Source: Entoloma clypeatum (Eukaryota; Basidiomycota; Agaricomycetes; Agaricales; Entolomataceae). From it: a stretch of DNA of 64,000 bases. Position 1 is the stretch's first letter, and each line of letters starts with the position of its first letter. The stretch lies in contig OY751489.1 of NCBI GenBank assembly GCA_963565915.1, positions 992,001 through 1,056,000 on the forward strand, in the 5' to 3' direction. The notes below the pieces were generated by a model. The model was not told the DNA's origin. It did no database searches and worked only from the letters and a program-made list of their open reading frames with translations. A program made the translations under genes and the position numbers. Below are positions 44,604 to 55,009 of the stretch, piece by piece.

Positions 44604-44991
44604 TGTTATGCTTAACAAACCGTTCCAAGGTTCGGGCAGAGTATGCAGGAAGTGGAAAGGCGAAGAGCAAAGTGATTGCTAAATCTAAGGAATGTAGCTA
44701 TGGTACATGGGGTTTATATAGTGCTGGCTACGAGCGGTAGCGAGTGAGTCAGTAGCTGCGGAAGGCAGTGCGGATGAGTCAGTAACTGCGGAAAGGCAGT
44801 GCGAAGTGAGTCAGACAACTGCGGACTGAGTAATCCCTACTGCGGAGTGCGAGTCAGCGCGGGAGCGAAGTATACTAAAGGAGAGTGGTAGAGTAAAGGT
44901 AAATGAATAAGCGGTCCGATGAGTCAAAGAAATAATGAAGGTACAATGCAAGGGAAAAGTGCATAACATACAAACCGGTAAGTCCGTAACA
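44604..44991 (-). repeat. 5' LTR of Chr-4, with adjoining self-priming PBS
   Basis: 388 bp; the primer-binding complement of its R motif lies at 44591-44601 with a 2-nt gap. Outer flank ATATG. Confidence 0.92.
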
Positions 44992-44996
44992 ATATG

Positions 44997-46833
44997 CCAT
45001 TTACGAAGCAAATGATTTATGTTGTTTCAGCACAAAACGATTCCACACTTGACTGGAAAAGGGGGAGAATATAGAGAAAAAGAGCAATTCTTAATTGAAC
45101 TTGCATTCTTGTGAACTTTGCATTGATTGATTTTATCTCATGCAATTGTTTTGCGTACAACACTCTATAGTATGCACAGTGATTTGGCAATTAAATCTGC
45201 GACATCTTGAACAAGGATCTATCTTACTCCAAAGATAAAATGTCATGTCATCCAAGGTTGATGATATTTGGATAACCAAAACTGTCATATGAATCAATCC
45301 GTTAGTCCCAGTGACTATTGTCGGGTTTCTATTCCAAGCAATTGCTTTTGATTACTTGAAGAAGCATCTTAATTGATTGCTTACTAATATGCATCAAATT
45401 GCATATCACATGGTTCTTGGTATACAAGATTACTATTGATTGCATGAACACATCAAGTTCTTATTACACTTCGAATATTTGGACATATCCATGGTCACCG
45501 TCACCAGGTACCAAAGGACTCCCAGGGCCACTGGCATTGCTGCCCCTGAGGATGATGAACCCACTGAGCCAGCTTGCAATCATCACAGCCGCTCGGCATT
45601 AAGCCAGCCTGCTAGGTCACCTGATCTGTGCCTAGTTGGCTGCATTGAAGACTTGGATTTAAACACTGAATTGTGCACCCTTTTGGGATTGTCATCTTTG
45701 TTTGTCACAAATATTCCCCATTCAAACATGTTATTGTTGTATCATGCAACAAATCATAGTCAATCTGTGTTAACGTCTTAAAATGGTATTCTAATAACCT
45801 CTGAACATAAAATTGGATGTTCAAAATACATGTATCACCATACGCAAAAAGAACTACAATTGCAAGTCAAATACTTGACTATAATTGCAATAACACTCAC
45901 ACAACAGTTGGCTTGATTATTTAATCACCTATAAATCTGTTTATGGAATACCATTTCAGGGGGAGATCTACCAATCTCTAATCAAAAACCCTAAATCGGA
46001 ACAATCCATAAGTTGCTTGAGCCACAATTATACTTTGCAAATGCTCAGATATTATGGGATATCTTTGAGCAATCACTACATCCTCTATGACGCTAAACTG
46101 GACCCTACCACAATGGATTTGAATCTAAATAGTTCATCCATGTCCTGAGTCTGGAGTATTACACTCGACTCAGAAGATATTATCTATAAGTATGCCTATG
46201 TGCTACATGATGATATTACAGCCTCAAGATTGACAGCATGCCTCATCTATGGTTGTTAGCAGTCTTCAATGCAACTTCCAGAGTATAAATAAGCTATACC
46301 AAGCTTATATCATGCTCTGCATGATCCCATCAATGGGTTTAAATGACTATTTGAATGATATAGATTAAGTCTAACAAGCTCTTAAATGAGTTATGTTGAG
46401 AACTCAAGAGCGCTTGACACAGTCGCCTCTGAGTTTGGTAGTTAACAGATCTTGCTGAGCATTGCTCACAATCGTTGTTGACACCTACAATGTTCCCAAC
46501 CTGTAACTGCTTCAAGCACTATACTGGCTGCTTCTAGCACCATCATGGCCACATGTTTATCGTGCCATCCCATCTCTCTCAAAAGTGATTCTTTTGATCC
46601 TTTTGATGATCCCTTTGATCTCAGACTCTATATCTGATGAGAACGTATCCATCTAAGAATTGATTGGATATCATGGTCTCTGATATAGACCTTAAATGAC
46701 AGCATATGCTTGTACGACACAGCAAGACACCCATTTAGTCTGAGCAAATGAAGTCTCGACTATCATCCATAAGTTAAATTTGAATATCTTCTTATACAAG
46801 TATTAAACCCTTATGGGATCTCACTTGTGGGGG
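44997..46833. other. AT-rich sequence without a supportable gene, ending in a copia-type polypurine tract
   Basis: No long ORF and no recognisable domain. The last bases (TGTGGGGG, about 46826-46833) immediately before an LTR-like start suggest that the right end is the 3' edge of a decayed copia element. Confidence 0.4.
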
Positions 46834-47080
46834 TGTCTTGAAACATTCAAACTAATAGTCAATCACATGACTTGGATGTTTTGATGGTAATGTCATGTGA
46901 CTATAATCATGTGTTTTACCATATGGCCTGACCACATGAAGTGTTCTAGGACAATCTAGACTCGCTCTAGATCTCTGAGTCATTTCTATGACTCAGAATG
47001 CTGTGCACCAGAGATGTTCCATCATGTTCTAGCCAATAGCATTACTAGCTCCCGACGGGACCATCATAGTCCAGTCTGAG

Positions 47081-47398
47081 ATGTGGAAAGAAAATCTCGC
47101 CAAACTAAAAAAGGCATACAAGTATCTGTTCAAGTTGACTACAGCCCTAGGGCTTGTTCTTGAACACTCCAAGTCGGAGGTGTTCCATTTCTCCAGGAAG
47201 AATGGCAATGATAACCCCCCAGTTGATCTAGGATACGCGCCCTTTACCGGCGGCTCCCCCCTCATTCCCAAGACCTTCTGGAGGTACCTGGGATTCTTTT
47301 TCAACCGTAAGCTACTCTTCACTGAGCACGCAAAACGGTATGCCACTAAGGCATTCTCCGCAACGGGAGCCTTTCTATCTCTAGGAAACTCAGTCTGA
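47081..47398 (+). pseudogene. LINE reverse transcriptase, C-terminal part
   Basis: LTTALGLVLEHSKSEVFHFS followed by WRYLGFFFNRKLLFTEHAKR matches the end of the palm and thumb of LINE RTs (the HxxKSE and YLGxxFDxxLxFxxH region). Truncated at both ends; the catalytic box is not included. Confidence 0.7.
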
Positions 47399-47743
47399 GG
47401 ACTCACGCCCAAACACAAATGCACCCTGTACTGCTCATGCATTCTGCTGATCGCCCTATATGGTGCTAATCTATGGAACTTCGATGGTGCCCATAATAAG
47501 AGAGTCATCAAGTCTATCTCCAGAGTCCAAAGGCGTGCAGCCTTGTGGATCCTGGGAGCCTTCCGTACCATCCCCACAGGGGCGGTTGAGTCCCTCGCCG
47601 GCCTGCCTCTGGTGTACTTGCACCTAAAGAAGCTATCCTGCAGAAACCGTGTCCGTATGCACTCTCTTGCACCATGACACATGACCGTCATGGTTTGTGA
47701 CAAGGAAGACCCCTCAAAGTGACCATGGTACTCCCCAGAGTTT

Positions 47744-49166
47744 ATGTACAACCTTAAATCCCCTCTCGTTGATATCTGGGCATACTGTGCAAACGTAACT
47801 GTTCCCCTATCACCTTTCAACGACTACAACAAACCAGGGAAACACATCCTCAACCGCTTCCCTGATCATGTTATCCATGACATCACCCTTATCCGTGGCA
47901 AGACCGCTAAGCATTGTGCCAAAGCCAGGAAGTTGTGCCTCATCACCCTTAATAAGGTGTTCGATGCCAACATCTGCTCCAACAAGTCCGCTGTCATTGT
48001 CACCGATGTGGCCGTTCCCTCCCTTGCATCGGATCACCAAGCTGTTGCAGCCTATAAAATCTGGCACATGGGGTACTCAATCAACAAAGACTGGGCAGCT
48101 GGCAGCCTCGCAGTCTCTGACGACACTGAAACCTTAGCCATCGGACACGGGTTCTCCAACCTGGTCAGTCTGCTAGGGGGTCTCTCACAACTGGAAGAAA
48201 TCCACATCTTCACCAATTCTGTCAACACCATTTGGTGTGCCACAGACCCGGATCTCCACTCCTCGCAGGCGACTGTGATCGCTGTCATCAGTAACCTGGT
48301 CCCTTGGTTTGAGGAACCCAGTCTGAAGTCCAAGGCCTTCTTTCACCATGTCCCTGACTGCTCGGATCATGGCTTCAAACCTCATTGTGTAGTGCACGAC
48401 TTCGCCTCCTCAATTCATATTGAGTGTGGTGAGGCAGCATCCAGATCCCTTGACTTCAACATGAAGCAATTCACAGACAACATGCTCAGCGACTGGAACA
48501 ACCTGTATCAGTCCCCCAAATATGTCGGCCATCACTACCAATTCCCATCTCAAGGGCAGTACATGGTTTAAGGATGTGGGTCACTCCCAATCCCTCATGG
48601 CTCAAATGGTCCGCGGCCTCACCAGTCAGGCCCCAATTGGCCACTATAGACATAGGTTCAACATTGGTGACAAAAATGAACAATGTGACTGTGGATCGGG
48701 GTCTGTCAAGGACTTCACCCACATATTCTACAAATGTCTGCACCACCCCACCAGGCCCCCAGACATGCCCACCTTCTCGAGGAACACTCCCATCTGGGAC
48801 GTCTTCGGGAAATTCATTATGGACAACCCAGGGGTGTTTGCCTTTAGGGATCATTCAACACCCAACACAACCATTGGCGGTAGTCGCATGGTAGCGCGCT
48901 GGGTACAAAGGGGTGCAGCCCCCTCTAACAAGCGAACACGACCGAAGGGTAAGAACCACACAGGTGCTTCTTTGGTGGGTAGGGCGCAGACACCCCCCAG
49001 CGCCATCAATGGCCAACCTCACAAGGTTGGAGTGCTCCTGTATCGCGCGGCCGAATATTCAGGTGCGCATACTAACATGTTTGTTTATAACAGACTCCCC
49101 CGTTCTGGCACGAGGACTTATCAGCTCGATGGAGCTTTGTGCCACTTGTTCTTCATGTGTACGTAG
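47744..49166 (+). pseudogene. LINE RNase H-like region and Cys-rich C-terminus
   Basis: One frame (47744-48571) has an RNase H-like layout (AVIVTDVAVPSLASDHQAVA; EEIHIFTNSVNTIW where the usual catalytic Asp is Asn). It shifts near 48530 to a second frame with QCDCGSGSVKDFTHIFYKC, the C-x-C-x8-H-x3-C-type cluster often found at the end of fungal LINE ORF2. Inactive remnant. Confidence 0.6.
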
Positions 49167-49386
49167 GTCCTTGGATCGATGTAGTTTAGTCTACGTCAAG
49201 CGGACTGTACCCCTAGTATACTGCTATACAAATTGTTGACCAAAAAAAAAAAAAAAAAAAAAAACATTACTAGCTCGTAGTTGGTCTGTGCGCATTTCCA
49301 TAGGTATAAGTACTGCATGTAAAGTAGTGTAGTAGAACAGAGCTAATACCAGTAGTTCTACCATCACCCACTCTTCTCCAACATCT

Positions 49387-50078
49387 TGTTAAGTAGGTGA
49401 AACATCGGAGCTTTGTCGGAGTCCGTTGGAGGTTGGACATAGGACTGAGACCAGAGCGGAACAATGAAGGGGAGGGACATGGCTTCAATGTATGTGTTGC
49501 GCCGCCATTTGTTGGATAAGGTGTCCCAATTTCAGGAGGTTGGAGGAGAGGCCAGAGGTGCGGAGGTCCTCAGAGAGATCTCAGTGAGGGACACGCTGAC
49601 GTGGAAGTGGTCGGACAATATCGGAGTTGTGACTCGGACACAGTACTGAGTTTGTCGAAGGGTAACGATGGAGGAAGAGCAGAAGATGAGGATGTCGTCG
49701 GCGTATTGTACCACGGCGAGGATCTCTGGCATGAACTGAGAGTAGAGGAGTGAACTTGGTTGATATTTGAACTGAGGAACTACAGGTATGGTATGAGCTT
49801 AAATATCTAAATGTGATTACTTTATGGAGATGGTTGGAGTAGGTCCGGAGTTGTGGCGTAAGTTGCCAGTGACTGTATCAAACATTGGAGATGTCGGTCA
49901 ACGGACCATGCGGAAAAGGCGATGCATAAGTAACTGAATATGAATATGACATGCATAAAGGCATGGAGTTATGAATATGAAATGCAACATGGCAACATGC
50001 GGAGATGCAGAAGTAACAGAGGTCCGGAATGTCGGAGGACAATCGGAGTGGATCGGAGACTCAGAGACAGATATAACA
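49387..50078 (-). repeat. Solo LTR in LTR-C
   Basis: TGTTAAGTAGG...GATATAACA, 692 bp, flanked by perfect CATCT duplications (49382-49386 and 50079-50083). Same family as 5141-5854 in opposite orientation; this copy has lost many of the CpGs. Confidence 0.9.
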
Positions 50079-50160
50079 CATCTCAACCCCTTTGCTTCAA
50101 TGTGAGTATCATTAACCAGGCTTCCTCTGTACTATACTATATATATATAAACTAATTCAT

Positions 50161-50340
50161 TGGACATGAGGGGAGGCTGTTGGGGGCAGGGGTTGTTGGG
50201 GGTGAGGGGCAGCCATTTGGCCCGAGAGATGGTCATTGAACACAAGGGCGGTCGTTGCCAGACACAAGGGCAGTTGTTGCCAGACACAAGGGTGGTCGTT
50301 GCCAGACACCAAGGGACACCGTTGGGCACAAGGGGACACC
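50161..50340. repeat. GT-rich minisatellite
   Basis: Degenerate units of about 20-25 bp such as GTTGCCAGACACAAGGGTGG and TTGGACATGAGGGGAGGC. Complement of the CCCAACG-type arrays further right. Confidence 0.65.
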
Positions 50341-50792
50341 TGTTGAGAATACATTCTAGACAGATGTCTCAACAGTCAATCACATGCCATCATGCATGTG
50401 TATTCCCATATGGAGTTACATACATATGGAAGTGTTCTATACTTAGAACAATCTAGACTCGCTCTAGCTCTCTGACTCATTAGATATGTGTCAGATGTGC
50501 ATAATATATGTCATGTTATGTCACATCATGTGCTTGTCATACTATGTGACTATAAGTCACATATTACCATATACATGAATGTATGGTTCTGCGACAGAAC
50601 TCAGTTTGTACTTGTTTGTACATGGTCTGTGCACATTCTTGTAGATATAAATACTCAATGTATCTGTATCTGCAATAACAGGACTTTTACCAAGTACCTT
50701 CATCAACACCCCACTCTTCTCACTCTTCTCTTCTCCAATGTGAGTATCTTACCCAGGTTCCCCTGTGCTTGTAGGTGTGCTGTTCGATAACA
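50341..50792 (+). repeat. Old copia-type LTR (LTR-B) inside the minisatellite
   Basis: TGTTGAGAATAC...GTTCGATAACA, 452 bp, relative of LTR-C. TATA-like AGATATAAATAC near 50642. Target duplication unclear because the flanking repeat itself contains CTGTT. Confidence 0.6.
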
Positions 50793-50945
50793 CTGTTGGG
50801 CCTGAGGGACAGTTGTTGGATGTGAGGGGTGGCCGTTGGACATGAGGGGTGGCCGTTGAGAACAAGGGAGGGTGTTGGGGGCAAGGGGCAGTTGTTGGGG
50901 GCTGGGACGGGCAGTTGTTGGATGTGAAGTCAGGTCTAGGTCATC
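50793..50945. repeat. GT-rich minisatellite, continued
   Basis: Units like CGTTGGACATGAGGGGTGGC; continuation of 50161-50340 on the other side of LTR-B. Confidence 0.65.
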
Positions 50946-51390
50946 AATGTGTCAAACAAATAACAACAACTTCATCAATTGATCAAAAATCTGCATGATG
51001 GGAGGGGGTACTATCGTTAACCCACATCAGCAAACCCAGATGTTTGGCTGTAGCAAACTGTAGTAAATACTGTGATGCTGTAGTCACATGTAGCACTGTA
51101 GTGTCCCATAGTGCACCATAGTGCTGTACCATGGCAGTGCAGTAGTATTGTAGGGGCTGTAGTACGATGTAGTGATGTAGTATGTGGTAACACCATAGAC
51201 ATGTACTGATGCAGTATGTTGTAGCATCATGAGACTAAAATTCATTATTTTTTGCAAAGTGACCAGTTCCGCATTTTTGTCTACATAAGTCCATTCAAAC
51301 TCCATTCAGTTATATCCAGCCATGTTGCTCGTTGTGATTGATACTCATCCTTTCTTCCCTCTACCACCATCTCCTCCCACTTTCATCATC

Positions 51391-51580
51391 CCCTTGTGCC
51401 CAACGGCCGTCCTGTGTGCCCAACGACCGCCCCTCCGTGCCCAACGGCCACCCCTCACATCCAAGAGCTCCTCTCCATCCCCAATGTCTGCCCCCATGCC
51501 TAACAACTGCCCCTCCATGGCCAATGACTGTCCCCTGTGCCCAATGGCCGTTCTGTATGCCCAACGACCACCACCATTAG
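51391..51580. repeat. CCCAACG minisatellite, array 1
   Basis: About nine degenerate ~20-21 bp units of the type TGCCCAACGGCCGTCCTGTG. The near-multiple-of-3 period leaves all frames open, which explains the spurious ORFs. Confidence 0.75.
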
Positions 51581-51805
51581 TGTTTCTAAGTCTAGTCTCA
51601 AGAACCTAAAACCAGACCAAAACCAGACCCGAACAAACTGGATTGAGACCAGACCACAGTCTCAAGTTTTAAGGTTTTCGATCACAACCAGTCCTCGGTT
51701 CTCTCCAAATTTTAAGATTTGAAAGACCAGCCAAAGACCGGTTTGGACCGGTTTAAACCAGTCTTTTTCACAGAACGCTCTGAGGGCCCAGCACCAAGCT
51801 GGAAT

Positions 51806-51884
51806 TGTGCCATCAGTAAGACTTGAACTCTCAGCCTCTATAGTATATACTATTATTCTAACAACTTGACTAACTAAGCCACAG
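51806..51884 (-). repeat. tRNA-like (SINE-type) head
   Basis: Minus strand: A-box-like TGGCTTAGTTAGTCA (51881-51867) and B-box-like GAGTTCAAGTCTTAC (51830-51816) at tRNA spacing. The acceptor stem pairs only partly, so it is not a functional tRNA; a tRNA-derived repeat is more likely. Confidence 0.35.
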
Positions 51885-51899
51885 AACCATTGTAATTTC

Positions 51900-52207
51900 T
51901 TGCTCACTCACTCTACATACCCACTTTTTCACTTCCCAAATAGGCCACTTCCAAAAAATACAACACATCACCTACAACACGCTGTCTCAATATCCTTTCA
52001 CAGATGTTTCAGTGTCCATCTTTATCCTTACTTATCGGATATGCACATAGGCCGTCCCCAGAGGGCCTTACTCTATCATGCTACTCATACTGCGGTCCCT
52101 GCTTAGCAGTAGTGATTACCCCTTGTACCTAGTACAGACTGGACTGTGATCGGGCGCCGGTATATAAATTGAGGTTTTAAAAAAAAAAAAGAAAAAAAAA
52201 AAAAAAA
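51900..52207 (+). repeat. Retroposon 3' end with poly-A tract
   Basis: A short remnant ending GGTATATAAATTGAGG followed by a ~30-nt A-rich tract (52177-52207). Looks like a severely truncated LINE tail; no duplication identified. Confidence 0.4.
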
Positions 52208-53339
52208 GGCACAACCAGCCAAAAAAGACAAAAGGTGTGTGTGCACCCCCCCCTGCCCCGATCACATGTAGAGACACAGGCTTTCAATAAAATCTATAAA
52301 TATATTTTAACCTTTTCAACATGTGTGCCCCTCATTGCAAGGTCAGGAATGGGTGGATGCGTCGTTTCGACATTGGATGACGCACATCAAGCGCACATCA
52401 AATGTGTCAAATACATGTAAACAAATCCCCAAAAACATCGCACATCTGCTTATTATGTCTACACAGGAACAAGTAAGGGTTTCTACTATATCAATTATGT
52501 AGGAGGGGATTATATCTCACTCAATATGTATTGTTTTTCTGAAATTTTGCCACGGATTTTAAGTTATAGAGGTGCCGTGCTCTGCAACAAATAATAGTAA
52601 ACAATGTGCAAAATGCATCGCACAGGCGCGCGTGGTGCCTTTCTCATAGCCTAATAATAGCTTAAAGTGATAGAACTACTTATGGGATATGTATTCACCT
52701 TCTGACACACTTTGTATAATTTTTAGAAGTCTAGATATGATAGAAATAATGAAATGTGCAGATTTCAGTAAAAGTGTTATATCTCCATAATGAATCAACC
52801 AAATTTGAAAAACAAATGTGCTATAAGATCCCCTGAATGTGGAGAATCCAAATCTGAAATAAAAATTTCTGGTCAAATTTTCGACCTATTCTGCTCATAT
52901 TCACCTTATGAAGTCCTTGAATTGTGTTTGAATGGTCTCAATAGGTTCACATGCAATGGTTAAATAGTATATATATATTACATGTAATCTAATGTGGTTG
53001 TGGAAAGGAGGAAGTAAGAAATGTTGCTTTTTGTGTTTAAGGGAACTCATGCTGCACTGTTTATCACGATTTACAGGGTGTTTTGATACATCATTCTGCT
53101 ACATAGACAGACTCTCTACCAGACATAGCTAATGTATGTAACTGTATATATACTTACTATTGGTTTCAAGTATCTCTACATAAGTTATGAATCACTTTTG
53201 GGACTGGTGGTGCCACGGTTTGGGCATCAAGAGTACAAGTTTCGACAATGTGCATCGCTTGGCATTGACTGCCGAGCATTTTTGGCAATCACCGAAACTC
53301 GAACCATAAGTCGATTGCCAGCAAAATGTTCCCACAGTT

Positions 53340-53720
53340 TTCTTTTCCCCACCTCCACTCCATCTGGCCACCACCTCTGCCCAATGGCCACCACTCATGC
53401 CCAACAGCCCACACTCATGCCCAATGGCCCCTCTAGTGCCCAACGGCCCGCTCTCATGCCCACTGGTGGCCTCTAACGCCCAATGCCGTCCCTTTGAGCC
53501 CAATGGCCTCCACTCCCACCCAATGCCATCCCTTTGAGCCCAACAGCCTCCACTCATGCCCAACGGCATCATCTCACGCCCAACGCTGTCTCTTCAAGCC
53601 CAACGGCCCCCTCTAGCACCCAACAGCATCCTCTCATGCCCAACACCCTCCTTTCGAGCCCAACAGCCCCCCACTCATCTCACTCACACCCAATGTGTCC
53701 ACTTGCGCCCAACGGCATCA
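53340..53720. repeat. CCCAACG minisatellite, array 2
   Basis: Units of 19-21 bp such as TGCCCAACGGCCCGCTCTCA, about 18 copies. Confidence 0.75.
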
Positions 53721-53797
53721 GACGGCGAGACTCAGACGATAAGTGCATGCGCCATCCAGTAACACACTCATAGCCTAGTACAGTACATATTACGAGT

Positions 53798-53821
53798 CTG
53801 GACCGGTTTAAACCGGTCCAG
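53798..53821. repeat. 24-nt perfect palindrome
   Basis: Centre GACCGGTTTAAACCGGTC, extended by three bases on each side. A related GACCGGTTTAAACC lies near 51748, in a similar CCAGACC-rich repeat. Confidence 0.7.
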
Positions 53822-53957
53822 TTTCATCAGACCAGTCTCTCACCGGTCTGGTCTGGTTTTCCAAGGTGACTATGTAAAATTGAGACCAGTGCGGTCCTCG
53901 GTCCTTACTTCTCGGGGGTCAAAAACAAGACCAAACCAAACTTTCAATCACTAGCCA

Positions 53958-54705
53958 CCATGGCCAACGACCACCCCTCGCACTCAAGAGCTCCTCTCCA
54001 TCCCCAACAGCTGCCCCTGTGCCCAACAACTGCCCCTCGCACCCAAGAGCTCCTCTCCATCCCCAACAGCTGCCCCTGTGTCCAACGACCACCCTCCATA
54101 CCCCACAACCGCCCCCATGCCCAATGACTGCCCCTCTGTGCCCAACGGCCACCTCTCATACCCAAGAGCTCCTCTCTGTCCCCAATGGCTGCCCCCATGC
54201 CCAACGACTGCCTTCCATGCTGAACGACTGCTCTCCATGCCCCACGACTGCCCCCATGCCTAACAACCACCCCTCTGTGCCTAACAACTGCCCCTCTGTG
54301 GCCAACGACCCTCCCTTGTGCCCAATGGCCGTTCTGTGTGCCCAACGGCCGTCCTGTGTGTCCAACAACCGCCACCATGCTTAACAACCGCCCCTCCATC
54401 CCCATGGTTGCCCCCGTGGCCAACAACTGCCCTCCATGCCCAACGACCGCCTCTGTGCCCAACGGCCGCCCCTCGCACCCAAGAGCTCCTCTCCGTCCCC
54501 AACAGCTGTCCCCATGCCCAACAACCGTCCCTTGTGCCCAACGGCTGTCCTGTGTGCCCAACGACCACCTCTCGCACCCAAGAGCTGCCCCTCCATCCCC
54601 ACAGCTGCCCCCATGGCCAACAACCGCCCTCCATGCCCAACGACTGCCCCTCCGTGCCCAACAGCCGTCCTGTGTGCCCAACGACCACCCCTTGCACCCA
54701 AGCAG
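53958..54705. repeat. CCCAACG minisatellite, array 3
   Basis: Longest array, more than 30 units (TGCCCAACGACTGCCCCTCC type) with a higher-order recurrence of CCAAGAGCTCCTCTCCATCC. Confidence 0.8.
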
Positions 54706-55009
54706 ACCAATCACAAAATGCACGAGAACGGCAGGTGGGCAGACACATGAATAATGGGAGGCAGAAGGCGCACAATGCGAGAATGGTGGGAGGCGGGCAA
54801 AGAACAGCACAGGATACGCGAGAACGGTGGGAGGAACGATGCGAGGTGAGCAACACATGGGCAGGGGATGCGAGGACCATCACCCTAGCACAACATGAGA
54901 GGGAAATGAGCGTGATGCGAGAACTGAGGGAGACGAGCATGACACAAGAATAGACGGAGACAAGCACTGCAGGAGACGACAAAGGCGGAAGACACACAGT
55001 CGACAATGC

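Larger units (their letters stand above)
38592..44991 (-). mobile_element. Chr-4, complete but defective chromovirus (6400 bp)
   Basis: Minus strand, flanked by ATATG (38587-38591 and 44992-44996). LTRs of 388 bp (38592-38979 and 44604-44991). Interior nearly identical to Chr-2 and sharing its stops, but lacking 203 bp of RT (junction at about 42046). LTRs and ORF3 belong to a different subfamily. Non-autonomous. Confidence 0.93.
47052..49264 (+). mobile_element. 5'-truncated LINE with poly-A tail
   Basis: Non-LTR retrotransposon flanked by the 12-bp duplication CATTACTAGCTC (47040-47051 and 49265-49276) and ending in an A-rich tail (49241-49264). Both features are hallmarks of target-primed insertion. 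It contains only the end of RT, an RNase H-like region and a Cys-rich C-terminus, all broken by frameshifts, so most of the 5' part was never copied or is lost. Confidence 0.85.
46834..50160 (+). repeat. Old copia-type LTR (LTR-C), split twice
   Basis: Segments 46834-47051, 49277-49386 and 50084-about 50160. Begins TGTCTTGAAAC. Shares blocks with the LTR at 50341-50792 (ACAATCTAGACTCGCTCTAG; TGGTCTGTGC; CACCCACTCTTCTC; CAATGTGAGTATC). Interrupted by a LINE and by a solo LTR, both with clear target duplications. The right end is uncertain. Confidence 0.55.

Noticed and set aside
5141..50078. The inverted pair 5141-5854 / 49387-50078 as ends of one large element
   Set aside because: Each has its own perfect 5-bp duplication, so they are independent solo LTRs.
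51806..51884. A functional tRNA gene on the minus strand
   Set aside because: Acceptor stem pairs poorly and the anticodon arm is not clear; kept only as a tRNA-like repeat.
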